Positions 53,135 to 61,967 of a DNA stretch of 64,000 nt are shown here, piece after piece. The stretch comes from an uncultured Paracoccaceae bacterium. Its GTDB lineage: Bacteria; Pseudomonadota; Alphaproteobacteria; Rhodobacterales; Rhodobacteraceae. A program made the position numbers and the translations under genes. The notes beneath the pieces were generated by a model. The model did not search any database, was not told where the DNA came from, and saw only the letters and a list, made by a program, of their open reading frames with translations. The stretch covers positions 558,001 through 622,000 of the forward strand of contig CANMKS010000001.1 of NCBI GenBank assembly GCA_947498645.1, read 5' to 3'. Each line of letters starts with the position of its first letter. Position 1 is the first letter of the stretch.

Positions 53135-53779
53135 ATGCCTGTGATCGAATACGTCTACTCCGCGCATTCCGCCTTTGCCTATCTTGGCTCTGCCAAACTG
53201 GCGTCAATATGTGCCGCGCATGATGTCACGCTGATCCACAAGCCGATCCTCCTTTCACCTGTCGTTGAGGCCCAGGGCAGCCTGCCATTTGCCCAGCGCA
53301 CGCAGGCCCATGTCGATTACTTCTTCGGGCGCGAGATCGAGCGCTGGGCGGAGTACCGGGATGTACCGGTCATCAACTTCCGGCCCACTTATCACGATGC
53401 GGATTATAGCCTCGCCTCTGGTATGATCATCGCCTTGGGCGCTAGCGGGGCGGCGGTTGACCAGATGGCACATGCCATTCTGGAGGCGCATTGGCGCGAT
53501 GACGCCGACCTCTCCAACCCCACAACACTTACCAAGATCGCCACAGCATTGGGCCACGATGCGCAATCGCTGATCGCGCGAGCGGCCTCGACGGATTGCC
53601 AGGACGTTCTGCAAGCAAACTCTGATTGGGCGCGGAGGAACAATGTCTTTGGTTCACCCACCTATATTGTAGATGGCGACGCCTTTTACGGGCAGGACCG
53701 GTTGGAACTAGTTGAGCGGGCACTGCCAAATCCCTTTGCGGCCACAGACTGGCGCAACCCCTCGGTTAACAGCGCATAG
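53135..53779 (+). CDS. DsbA-family 2-hydroxychromene-2-carboxylate isomerase-like protein
   Basis: A 214-aa kappa-GST-like protein. IEYVYSAHSAFAYLGSAKL replaces the CxxC of DsbA with SAHS, as in HCCA isomerases; HKPILLSPVVEAQGSLPF and NNVFGSPTYIVDGDAFYGQD (cis-proline) complete the fold. The reaction is probably glutathione-dependent isomerisation of an aromatic acid or another substrate. The chosen start at 53135 lies 17 bp after the terB stop. Confidence 0.88.
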   Translation: MPVIEYVYSAHSAFAYLGSAKLASICAAHDVTLIHKPILLSPVVEAQGSLPFAQRTQAHVDYFFGREIERWAEYRDVPVINFRPTYHDADYSLASGMIIALGASGAAVDQMAHAILEAHWRDDADLSNPTTLTKIATALGHDAQSLIARAASTDCQDVLQANSDWARRNNVFGSPTYIVDGDAFYGQDRLELVERALPNPFAATDWRNPSVNSA

Positions 53780-53856
53780 AGCAGCCTGTGCCAAACCGCC
53801 TGTTTTCGTGATAGTGTCGTTCACAGATGCCAATGTCAGAAAACGGACGGATCCAA

Positions 53857-53991
53857 ATGGATGAGACGCACAGCAACAATCACCCTATGTCAGGCAATGT
53901 TCAGGGCTTTGAATTGCCCACAGGATGCCTGATGACATCGGTGTTCATTCTGGTGCCGATTGTGGCCGTGGTTATGGCGGTGGTCCTTTAG
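53857..53991 (+). CDS. small single-helix membrane protein
   Basis: A 44-aa reading: MDETHSNNHPMSGNVQGFEL then a hydrophobic stretch MTSVFILVPIVAVVMAVVL at the end. It has a hydrophilic N-terminus of ~22 residues and one C-terminal helix. In-frame ATGs at 53827 and 53833 could add 8-10 residues. It follows the HCCA isomerase gene by 77 bp. No family is recognised, but the hydrophobic tail is more regular than chance would give. Confidence 0.45.
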   Translation: MDETHSNNHPMSGNVQGFELPTGCLMTSVFILVPIVAVVMAVVL

Positions 53992-54060
53992 GCGTGTGTG
54001 CATATTTTGCAAACCGACAAACCGTAGGTCGGGGCTCTCACCGGCATTGAGAACCTAGGC

Positions 54061-54921
54061 CTATACAGCCGCCTTCCGGCTTTCTTCCAGATAGATCTCG
54101 CGCAACCGTGCCGCCACCGACCCGGGTTTTCCCGCGCCGATGGCTTGCCCGTCAATTTCGACAACGGGCATCACGAATGTACTGGCTGAAGTGATGAAGG
54201 CCTCATCTGCCACCTGTGCCTCGGCAATGGTGAAACTGCGTTCCTCGACTTTCATCTGCGCCTCCTTGGCAAAGCGCAACACGGCTGCACGGGTGATCCC
54301 GTGCAGAATTTCATTCCCCAGATGTCGGGTGATAATGGTGTTGCCCTTGACGATATAGGCGTTGTTGGATGTACCTTCGGTCACGGCCCCGTCCTCGACC
54401 ATCCAGGCATCATCGACACCGGCGGCCTTTGCCATCATCTTGCCCATGGATGGGAAGAGCAGTTGCACCGTCTTAATGTCGCGGCGCGCCCAGCGCTGGT
54501 CCTCGATCGAGATCACTTTGATCCCTTTCTTGGCCGCAGGGCTATTGGCCAAACCGGGTTTGTTCTGAGTGAAGAGCACCACGGTCGGCATCGTCGTTTC
54601 AGGGTCGGGGAAGACGAAATCGCGATCATCGGGAGCGCCGCGCGTGATTTGCAGGTAAATCATCCCCTCCTCAATCGCGTTCAGACGCACCAACTCGCGG
54701 TGAACCTCCAGCAGATCAGGCAGGACGGCAGGGTGCGGCATGTCCAGTTCGTTCAGGGACCGCTCCAACCGTTTGGCGTGGCCAGCAAAATCGATCAGCT
54801 TGCCATCCAATACAGAGGTCACCTCGTACACCCCGTCGGCCATCAGAAAACCCCGGTCAAAGATCGACACTTTGGCCTCATTTTCTGGCAGGTACTCTCC
54901 GTTGACGTAAACTGTGCGCAT
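54061..54921 (-). CDS. dat: D-amino-acid transaminase (class IV)
   Basis: A 286-aa PLP enzyme transferring the amino group of D-amino acids to 2-oxo acids. RTVYVNGEYLPENEAKVSIF, DRGFLMADGVYEV and RRDIKTVQLLFPSMGKMMAK carry the Schiff-base lysine (the DIK), and EDGAVTEGTSNNAYIVK the PLP phosphate site. The start at 54921 is backed by GGGGA; an ATG at 54927 overlaps the dgcA stop. It forms an operon with dgcA and dgcN. Confidence 0.93.
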   Translation of the reverse strand: MRTVYVNGEYLPENEAKVSIFDRGFLMADGVYEVTSVLDGKLIDFAGHAKRLERSLNELDMPHPAVLPDLLEVHRELVRLNAIEEGMIYLQITRGAPDDRDFVFPDPETTMPTVVLFTQNKPGLANSPAAKKGIKVISIEDQRWARRDIKTVQLLFPSMGKMMAKAAGVDDAWMVEDGAVTEGTSNNAYIVKGNTIITRHLGNEILHGITRAAVLRFAKEAQMKVEERSFTIAEAQVADEAFITSASTFVMPVVEIDGQAIGAGKPGSVAARLREIYLEESRKAAV

Positions 54922-54923
54922 GG

Positions 54924-55883
54924 TCATCCCCAAAGTGCGGCGGCGGGCGGATGCACGCCGTTCTCATCGAAATTCAAAGGTTCATCCCGGTCTTCGGCCA
55001 ATAGCAGCGGGCCGTCAAGGTCGGTAAACGCCACGCCCTGCGCCAGAATGGTCGCCGGAGCCATCGCGAGGGATGACCCCACCATACAGCCCACCATCAC
55101 CTGATAACCCTCGGCAAGCGCTTGGGCTTTCAACGCCAATGCCTCGGTCAGACCGCCGGTTTTGTCCAGTTTGACATTCACCATATCGTACTTGCCCTTC
55201 AGCGCGGGCAGGCTGGCGCGATCATGACAGCTTTCGTCGGCGCAGACCGGCAGTGGGCGGTCAATCTCGGCCAGCATCCCGTCTTGGCCCGCGGGCAAGG
55301 GCTGCTCGACCATCTGCACGCCAAGGCGGATCAGATGGGGGGCGAGGTCGGCATAAACCTCGGCTGTCCAACCTTCATTCGCGTCAACAATGATCGGGGC
55401 ATCGGGGGCGCCGCGGCGCACGGCCTCAAGCCGGGCCATATCATCAGGTGTGCCGAGTTTGATTTTCAACAGCGGGCGAAACGCATTCTGCGTCGCCTGC
55501 TTTTCCATCGCATCGGGCGTATCCAGCGACAGTGTATAGGCGGTAATTTCCGGGCGCGGCATGGGCAGGCCCAACAAGTCCCATACACGCTTGCCTGCGC
55601 TTTTTGCTGCATGATCCCAGAACGCACAGTCCAGTGCGTTGCGGGCTGCCCCGGCGGGCAGGGCATCGGGCAAATCCACCCAGCCACCGGTGAAACCCGC
55701 GATCTGATCTGTCACGCTCTCCAAGGTTTCGCCATAGCGGGCATAGGGCACACATTCGCCCCTTCCCGCGACGCCATCGGCAGCAATGGTCGCCGTCAAA
55801 ACTTCGGCCTGCGTGCGCGACCCTCGGCTGATCGTAAACACCTGCGCCAGCTGGAACACGTCACGGGCAACGGAAATAGGCAT
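54924..55883 (-). CDS. dgcA: N-acetyl-D-glutamate racemase DgcA (enolase superfamily)
   Basis: A 319-aa enolase-superfamily enzyme of the dipeptide-epimerase type. The two catalytic lysines are in LLKIKLGTP (KxK) and VKLDKTGGLTEA; metal ligands are in IIVDANEGW, MVEQPLP and VCADESCHDR. It was long annotated as L-Ala-D/L-Glu epimerase, but next to a dgcN gene it matches DgcA, which racemises N-acetyl-D-glutamate in D-glutamate catabolism of marine bacteria. The start at 55883 matches family length. Confidence 0.88.
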   Translation of the reverse strand: MPISVARDVFQLAQVFTISRGSRTQAEVLTATIAADGVAGRGECVPYARYGETLESVTDQIAGFTGGWVDLPDALPAGAARNALDCAFWDHAAKSAGKRVWDLLGLPMPRPEITAYTLSLDTPDAMEKQATQNAFRPLLKIKLGTPDDMARLEAVRRGAPDAPIIVDANEGWTAEVYADLAPHLIRLGVQMVEQPLPAGQDGMLAEIDRPLPVCADESCHDRASLPALKGKYDMVNVKLDKTGGLTEALALKAQALAEGYQVMVGCMVGSSLAMAPATILAQGVAFTDLDGPLLLAEDRDEPLNFDENGVHPPAAALWG

Positions 55884-55964
55884 GTCCACTCTTCTTTTGT
55901 TCAAAAATATCTCCGCCGGAGGCATAAAAGTTCATGCACTCCGGCCGCAACGAAAAACAGCGCC

Positions 55965-56966
55965 CTAGATATGCGCCAGCGCATCCACCAGACGTGCGGC
56001 ACCCTGTCGGAAGGTATCCACCGTGGGCAGGCCCATCCGCTCTTCCACCTCAGCCATATAGGCCAGCGCATCTTCCTCGGACAGATGCTGCGTGTTCACC
56101 GAAACGCCCGTGATCTGACAATCGGGGTTGGCCACACGGGCAATTGGCAGGGCCGTGTCGCGGAGGGTCTCTAGGCTGGGCAGGTCATAGTCAGGCAGGC
56201 CACGCATATGGGTGCGGGTCGGCTCATGCGCGAGGATCAGGGCATCAGGCTGGCCGCCGTGAATCAGGGCCATGGTGACGCCGGAATAAGAGACGTGGAA
56301 CAGGCTGCCCTGCCCTTCGATATGATCCCAGTGGTCAGCGTCATTGTCGGGGGTCAGGTATTCAACCGCGCCGGCCATGAAGTCCGCAATGACCGCATCG
56401 AGTGGGACGCCGCCGCCGGTGATCAGAATGCCGGTCTGGCCAGTGGGTCGGAAGGTGGATTTCATTCCCCGGCGCTGCATTTCGGCATCCATGGCAAGGC
56501 CGGTATACATCTTGCCTACCGAACAATCCGTACCAATAGCCAAGCAGCGCTTGCCGGTGCGCTTTTTGCCGTTGGCAATCGGGTAGGCGACCGATGGAAT
56601 ACGCACATCAAAAAGCGAGCGCCCATTGACGCGCGCGGCGGCAACCAGCTCGTCTTCATCGCGAAGCAGGTTGTGCAGGCCAGAGGCGATGTCGAACCCC
56701 ATCTGAAGGGCCTTCACCAGAACTTCTTTCCACGCCTTGGAGATATACCCACCACGATTGGCCACGCCGATCACCAGTGTCTGGGCACCAGCGGCACGCG
56801 CCTCTTCCAGGGTCATATCGCCGATGCCAACGTCGGCTCCGCAACCTGGCATCCGATACTGACCAACCGCATTCTCGGGGCGCCAGTCCTTGATGCCCTG
56901 GGCCACTTTCGCGGCCAACTGGTCAGGGGCATCACCAAGGAACAGAAGATAGGGGGTCTGGATCAT
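55965..56966 (-). CDS. dgcN: N-acetyltransferase DgcN (DUF1611)
   Basis: A 333-aa protein: PYLLFLGDAPDQLAAKVAQG, the Walker-A-like LAIGTDCSVGKMYTGLAMDA and ILITGGGVPLDAVIADFMAG are DUF1611 hallmarks. DgcN was shown in Pseudoalteromonas to acetylate D-glutamate, giving the substrate for DgcA. Function is inferred from the DgcN-DgcA gene pairing. It is the first gene of the operon; the start at 56966 begins the conserved IQTPYLLFLG. Confidence 0.88.
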   Translation of the reverse strand: MIQTPYLLFLGDAPDQLAAKVAQGIKDWRPENAVGQYRMPGCGADVGIGDMTLEEARAAGAQTLVIGVANRGGYISKAWKEVLVKALQMGFDIASGLHNLLRDEDELVAAARVNGRSLFDVRIPSVAYPIANGKKRTGKRCLAIGTDCSVGKMYTGLAMDAEMQRRGMKSTFRPTGQTGILITGGGVPLDAVIADFMAGAVEYLTPDNDADHWDHIEGQGSLFHVSYSGVTMALIHGGQPDALILAHEPTRTHMRGLPDYDLPSLETLRDTALPIARVANPDCQITGVSVNTQHLSEEDALAYMAEVEERMGLPTVDTFRQGAARLVDALAHI

Positions 56967-57123
56967 AAGAGGGCTCCGGCAATAAAAGAGATTCGCGTTC
57001 CGGGCAAGATTTTCAGCAGATTGCCGCAATTTCATCGCAGAAGGACGCGAGATAGCGGCCCATTGTGGCAGATTTTTGCGCCACCGGCGCATTTCATCGA
57101 AGAAATCTTCATTATTTGCGTAA

Positions 57124-57141
57124 GGTGGATTTCAATCCACC
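57124..57141. repeat. palindrome related to the 42618/46473 repeat
   Basis: GGTGGATT-TC-AATCCACC is a perfect 8-bp inverted repeat resembling the GTGGGT-TTC-ACCCAC core of the two other copies. It lies ~157 bp upstream of the dgcN start and before the amtB terminator. Confidence 0.55.
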
Positions 57142-57148
57142 ACCCCTG

Positions 57149-57175
57149 AAAAAACCCGGGCGAAATCGCCCGGGT
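57149..57175 (-). terminator. rho-independent terminator of glnK-amtB
   Basis: ACCCGGGCG (57154-57162), loop AAAT, CGCCCGGGT (57167-57175); on the minus strand a T6 run follows. It starts ~25 bp after the amtB stop. Confidence 0.92.
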
Positions 57176-57199
57176 CAGGTACGGGGTGCATGAGGGTAT

Positions 57200-58555
57200 T
57201 TAGCCCTTTGCAAACTCTGGATAGGCTTCCATACCCAGCTCGGACATATCCAAGCCGTTGATCTCCGCCTCTTCCGATACGCGGATGCCCATCACCTCTT
57301 TCAAGATGGTCCAGACAACAAGACTGACCACAAAGGTAAAGCCACCGATGACAACAAAGCCCACGAATTGTGTGCCAAAGCTGCTGTCAGCACCGGCGTA
57401 GACGGGCACCACGATTGTGCCCCAGAAACCAGCAATCAGGTGAACCGGGATGGCACCAACCACATCGTCGATCTTCAACTTGTCTAGCAGCGGCACCATA
57501 AAGACCACAATGATACCTCCCACGCCGCCGATCCAGAGCGCGCCAAACAGCGTTGGCTCAAGCGGGCTCGCCGTGATGGACACCAGACCGGCAAGTGCGC
57601 CATTGAGGACCATCGTCAAGTCGACCTTCTTGTACATGATCTGCGTAAAGATCAGTGCGGCAACCGCACCGGCGGCCGCGGCCATATTGGTGTTGGCAAA
57701 GATACGACCCACGTCCGTAATATCGCCGACAGTACCCGCAGCCAGCTGCGACCCGCCGTTAAAGCCGAACCAGCCCAGCCACAGGATGAACGTACCCAAT
57801 GTGGCCAGCGCAAGGTTTGACCCCGGCATCGGCACAACACGGCCATCCTTGTATTTGCCAATACGCGCACCCAGCACAATGGCACCAGCGAGCGCTGCGA
57901 AACCACCGGCGGCGTGCACAACTGTGGAACCCGCGAAGTCGTAGAAGCCCAACTGCGCCAGCCAACCGGTGCCCCACTGCCACGACGCACCAATCGGGTA
58001 GATGAAACCCGTCAGAACGACGACAAAGATCAGGAAAGGCCACAGCTTGATACGTTCGGCCAAGGTGCCCGATACAATGGATGCAGTGGTCGCACAGAAC
58101 ATCAACTGAAAGAAAAAATCAGAGGCCACAGAGGCATAGCCAAGGTCGGCCGCAGCGGCTGCAAGGCCCACAGGTTCAAGCACCGTTGGATTGAAGAATG
58201 GGCCAAGCCAGCCACCAATTAACCATGCGTCAGGGTAGGTGCCGGCCACATCGTCAAATGCACCCGGATACATCAGGTTGAACCCCACCAGCCAATACAT
58301 GATGGCCGACAGCGAATAGAGAGCGATATTCTTGGTCAGCTGTGTCGTGACATTCTTGGACCGCACAAGGCCCGCCTCAAGCATGGCGAAACCTGCCGCC
58401 ATCCAGAACACCAGAAAGCCGCCCACAAGAAACAGCAATGTGGTCATCAGATAAGGGCCGATCTCGTCAAAGGTCGGTGCGGCGTCCTGCGCCAGCGCGA
58501 ATGTCGGCAGAAGCGCGAAAGCGGCTCCGGCGGATAGATACTTGGTTAGTTTCAT
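57200..58555 (-). CDS. amtB: ammonium transporter AmtB
   Basis: A 451-aa channel with signal peptide MKLTKYLSAGAAFALLPTFALA and 11 helices. Pore histidines are in DFAGSTVVHAAGGFAALAGA (first) and GAIPVHLIAGFWGTI (second); FGFNGGSQLAAG and DDVVGAIPVH are family marks. GlnK, encoded just upstream, plugs the pore when nitrogen is plentiful. Terminator follows. Normal length. Confidence 0.97.
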   Translation of the reverse strand: MKLTKYLSAGAAFALLPTFALAQDAAPTFDEIGPYLMTTLLFLVGGFLVFWMAAGFAMLEAGLVRSKNVTTQLTKNIALYSLSAIMYWLVGFNLMYPGAFDDVAGTYPDAWLIGGWLGPFFNPTVLEPVGLAAAAADLGYASVASDFFFQLMFCATTASIVSGTLAERIKLWPFLIFVVVLTGFIYPIGASWQWGTGWLAQLGFYDFAGSTVVHAAGGFAALAGAIVLGARIGKYKDGRVVPMPGSNLALATLGTFILWLGWFGFNGGSQLAAGTVGDITDVGRIFANTNMAAAAGAVAALIFTQIMYKKVDLTMVLNGALAGLVSITASPLEPTLFGALWIGGVGGIIVVFMVPLLDKLKIDDVVGAIPVHLIAGFWGTIVVPVYAGADSSFGTQFVGFVVIGGFTFVVSLVVWTILKEVMGIRVSEEAEINGLDMSELGMEAYPEFAKG

Positions 58556-58577
58556 GATTTTGTCCCTTACTGCGCCC

Positions 58578-58916
58578 TTAGAGTGCGTCATCATTGATCT
58601 CGCCTGTGCGCACGCGCAGCGCGCTTTCCACGTCGAGCACGAAAATCTTGCCGTCACCGATCTTCTCGGTCTTGGCGGTGGTCGCGATGGTTTGCACCAC
58701 CTGTTCAGCCATGCCGTCCTGCACCACGATCTCTAGCTTGACTTTGGGCACGAAGTTCACGGCGTATTCGGCCCCGCGATAAATCTCGGTATGGCCCGAC
58801 TGAGAGCCGAACCCTTTGATTTCAGACACCATCATCCCGCGCACGCCCACGGCGGTGAGCGCCTCGCGCACCTCCTCAAGCTTGAACGGTTTGATTGTCG
58901 CAATGATGAGTTTCAC
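58578..58916 (-). CDS. glnK: nitrogen regulatory PII protein GlnK
   Basis: A 112-aa PII protein. The GTG start at 58916 opens MKLIIATIKPFKLEEVREAL, with AAGGGGAAG upstream; earlier in-frame starts lack the conserved N-terminus. The T-loop EIYRGAEYAVNFVPKVKLEI carries Y51, the uridylylation site. The B- and C-loops are GDGKIFVLDVESALRVRTGE. It is paired with amtB 22 bp downstream, as nearly always. Confidence 0.97.
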   Translation of the reverse strand: MKLIIATIKPFKLEEVREALTAVGVRGMMVSEIKGFGSQSGHTEIYRGAEYAVNFVPKVKLEIVVQDGMAEQVVQTIATTAKTEKIGDGKIFVLDVESALRVRTGEINDDAL

Positions 58917-59046
58917 GTTCTTCCCCTTGCAAATTCTCTTGCAGACGCCCGTTGCGGCGGCGCCTGCTTGCATCCAGAAACAAAGCGCCTGTGCGGCGGC
59001 GCGGCAAGATTGCTGCAGGTGCGAAACGACCCGGACTCAGATTCTA

Positions 59047-59071
59047 TTGCACAATTCTTGCACAAATTGCA
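59047..59071. promoter_or_regulatory. triple TTGCAC direct repeat upstream of glnK
   Basis: TTGCAC occurs at 59047, 59058 and 59066, spaced 11 and 8 bp, within an AT-richer patch 131 bp upstream of the glnK start. NtrC sites contain TGCAC half-sites, so an NtrC-responsive glnK promoter is plausible; the sigma-54-type -24/-12 spacing is not seen. Confidence 0.4.
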
Positions 59072-59191
59072 CCATGTGCCTGAAAATTGGGCATGCGAAA
59101 AAGCGCCTCTGCGCGACGTATCGCGCTCTACATTTCGAAAGCGGGCGGTTATAGTCCTGCAAAATAGACAAAACAGTCAATCGAGCGGATC

Positions 59192-61345
59192 ATGAGTGGA
59201 AACGGCAAGAAGCGGTCACCTTTGGTGGCTGATCGGCGCTATCCGGCAAAAACGACGGCCAAGAAGAAACCTGCGCCCAAGAAGAATTCGGCAAAACCTG
59301 CCGCCCGCCGCAAGGCTGCCCCCAAGAAGACACAGCCGCGCGGCCTGATTGGCTGGGTGCTGACCGCGGTTCGTTGGTTGACAGGTATGCTGTGGGCCTT
59401 TGCGTGGCGTGTTGGCCTTGTTGTCGGCCTGATCATCGCGGGCTTTTCCTTTTATTTTGCCGCCCAAATGCCCGATATGGCCGAGCTGATCGACGGGCGC
59501 ACCCGCGGCTCTGTCACCATGACCGACCTGACCGGAGAGGTCTTTGCCTGGCGTGGCGACCAGTTTGGCGGGATGGTCACGACCGAGACAGTCTCTCCTC
59601 ATCTGCATAACGCTGTTGTTGCGACAGAGGACAAGCGTTTCTACCGCCATATCGGCATTTCGCCCCGTGGCATCGCATCCGCCGTCCGCATCAACCTGCG
59701 TGAAGGGCGCGGCCCGCTGTCGGGCAATGGCGGATCAACTATTACACAGCAGACCGCCAAGCTGCTTTGTCTTGGTGTCCCTTTCGACCCCAATACCTGG
59801 GAGTCCGAACGCGCCTACGAAGATGACTGCCGCCGCACTACACTTTGGCGCAAGGCCAAGGAAGCCGTCTTTTCGATCGGGATGGAGATTGCCTATACCA
59901 AAGAAGAAATCCTCTCGATCTACCTCAACCGGGCGTATCTGGGGGCCAGCAGCCGCGGGTTTGAAGCCGCAGCGCAACGCTATTTTGGTATTTCCGCCGC
60001 AGAGGTGAACCCCGCACAGGCCGCAATGCTGGCAGGTTTGTTGACCGCGCCGTCGGTCAACGCGCCCACACGTAACCTGCAACGCGCGCAAAACCGGGCG
60101 GCCGTAGTGATTGGATTGATGGAAGATCAAGGCTATATCACCGCCGCAGAGGCGCAAGAGGCCCGCACCACCCCCGCGACCCTGTCCGAAGCTGCCAGTG
60201 CCAGAACCGGCGGGTTCTTCGCGGATTGGGTCATGTCAAGCGGGCCAGAGTTCTTCACTCGCGACACCACCGAAGACGTGATCATCCGCACCACGCTGGA
60301 TCAACGTATTCAGGCCGCCGCCGAAGAGGCGCTGATCACCGTGTTCGAGCGTGACGTGCGCGAAGGATCAGAGGCGCAGGCTGCAATTGTGGTGATGTCG
60401 GCCGATGGCGCTGTACGTGCGATGGTGGGCGGGCGCAACATCAACGCAACAGGAGCCTTCAACCGGGCCACACAGGCGCTGCGCCAGACCGGGTCAGCCT
60501 TCAAACCCTTCATTTATGCCGCCGCCCTTGATCTGGGCATGTCACCTTATGACATGATCGACGATGCGCCCACCTGTTGGGAACGGCGCGGATCACCACC
60601 TTGGTGCCCCGAAAACTATGACCGCGATTTTGTCGGGCCTATCAGCATGGTGGATGCGCTGGCGACCAGCCGTAACATCCCCGCGATTCTTGTGTCCGAA
60701 GAAGTTGGCCGCGAGTTGGTGCGCAATGTGGCCGCTGGCTTTGGCATTCAGGGTGACCTGGCCGCTGGACCCGCGCTTGCGCTGGGGGTGTCGGAAAGCA
60801 CCTTACTCAACATGACAGGTGCATTTGCCGGTATTCTGAACGGCGGCTCTGCTGTGACACCCTATGGTTTGGTGGACCTACGTCTGATGGGTGATGATCA
60901 GATCCTGATGGATGCCCAGACCGCCGGTATCGGAGAGCGGATCATCCGTGAAGATGCCGCCCGCCAACTTACGTGGATGATGTCGAAAGTGGTCGAGCAA
61001 GGCACAGGCCGACGCGCCCGCATCAACGGCTGGCAGATTGCCGGCAAGACCGGCACGACCCAAGGGTCGCGCGACGCATGGTTTATTGGGTTTACCGGCG
61101 ATTATGTGACCGGTGTTTGGATGGGCTATGATGACAACAGACGTCTGTCCGGTGTGACCGGCGGTGGCTTGCCTACAACGATCTGGCAGGAAACGATGGT
61201 TCGCGTGCTGGAGGGCCGGCAGCCGACACCGCTGCCGATGACTATCCCACAACGCCCTGCTGGGACGGGTCTGTTGCAAAGTCAGGGTGGTGAGGTGATT
61301 GATGAGGCGATCATCAATTTGTTGGAGAATATCCTGGGGAATTGA
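59192..61345 (+). CDS. class A penicillin-binding protein (PBP1A-like)
   Basis: A 717-aa bifunctional peptidoglycan synthase. A Lys/Pro/Ala-rich cytosolic tail (~50 residues) precedes one TM helix (WRVGLVVGLIIAGFSFYFAA). The GT51 domain has VVATEDKRFYRHIGIS and NGGSTITQQTAKLL; the transpeptidase domain has SGSAFK-type SxxK (TGSAFKP), ATSRNIPA (SxN) and AGKTGTTQG (KTG). It is shorter than enterobacterial PBP1A. It stands alone, divergent from glnK. Confidence 0.95.
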   Translation: MSGNGKKRSPLVADRRYPAKTTAKKKPAPKKNSAKPAARRKAAPKKTQPRGLIGWVLTAVRWLTGMLWAFAWRVGLVVGLIIAGFSFYFAAQMPDMAELIDGRTRGSVTMTDLTGEVFAWRGDQFGGMVTTETVSPHLHNAVVATEDKRFYRHIGISPRGIASAVRINLREGRGPLSGNGGSTITQQTAKLLCLGVPFDPNTWESERAYEDDCRRTTLWRKAKEAVFSIGMEIAYTKEEILSIYLNRAYLGASSRGFEAAAQRYFGISAAEVNPAQAAMLAGLLTAPSVNAPTRNLQRAQNRAAVVIGLMEDQGYITAAEAQEARTTPATLSEAASARTGGFFADWVMSSGPEFFTRDTTEDVIIRTTLDQRIQAAAEEALITVFERDVREGSEAQAAIVVMSADGAVRAMVGGRNINATGAFNRATQALRQTGSAFKPFIYAAALDLGMSPYDMIDDAPTCWERRGSPPWCPENYDRDFVGPISMVDALATSRNIPAILVSEEVGRELVRNVAAGFGIQGDLAAGPALALGVSESTLLNMTGAFAGILNGGSAVTPYGLVDLRLMGDDQILMDAQTAGIGERIIREDAARQLTWMMSKVVEQGTGRRARINGWQIAGKTGTTQGSRDAWFIGFTGDYVTGVWMGYDDNRRLSGVTGGGLPTTIWQETMVRVLEGRQPTPLPMTIPQRPAGTGLLQSQGGEVIDEAIINLLENILGN

Positions 61346-61456
61346 ACTTGGCGTTGTTCACCTGTGCTGATCGGGCAGTGGCGGGCCGTTGCGCCAAATG
61401 GCGATAGTATTGAAGAAATCGCACAGTGCAATCCTGCGCATTCCACTCTTAGCCCT

Positions 61457-61822
61457 CTAAAATTCGCCCACTTCGCAACGGTCATACCGAAAGACGTAGC
61501 CGTCCCAGATCATGTAGATGCCGTCCTCTTCCGCGTCGCTCATCAACATGGCCCGTTCGGTCCAGGTGGACCCCTCGCCGGTGCATTGCATGTCGTAAAG
61601 CGTGGCCTCCATGTCGACGATATCAATCGGGCTGGTCATGCGGCATTCGACCTCCACCCCGTAAAAGATATTCTCTTCGATCTTGAGCGCACCACCATCG
61701 ACGCCCACAAGTGAGCATTCCGCATTGGCCGTCTGTTTGTAGACTCCATCAAACGGACCCGCCATCAGCATGGCGGGATACAGCAGGGCAAGTGCAGCAA
61801 TATGCAGGCATGGCGCAGTCAT
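61457..61822 (-). CDS. small exported protein of unknown function
   Basis: A 121-aa protein with signal MTAPCLHIAALALLYPAMLM, then mature AGPFDGVYKQTANAECSLVG. The fold looks beta-rich with four cysteines (AECSLV, VECRMT, DMQCTGEG, YDRCEVG), probably two disulfides. The start at 61822 is chosen for its signal peptide. No family is recognised. It is convergent with the PBP gene. Confidence 0.65.
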   Translation of the reverse strand: MTAPCLHIAALALLYPAMLMAGPFDGVYKQTANAECSLVGVDGGALKIEENIFYGVEVECRMTSPIDIVDMEATLYDMQCTGEGSTWTERAMLMSDAEEDGIYMIWDGYVFRYDRCEVGEF

Positions 61823-61967
61823 CAGTGCATCACAATGCGCCAAACCGCGTTGCCGATCAATGATTTATCCCGTCATGCGTGAAATACAGGTATCTCGTTA
61901 ACTCTGTTGATGTTTATTGGGGACTGCCGTTACAACGCCAAGAGCATGGAAAAGGTGTATCAGACAC

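Noticed and set aside
59041..59110. Sigma-54 -24/-12 promoter for glnK
   Set aside because: The GG and GC elements in the best candidate are 10 bp apart instead of the required 12.
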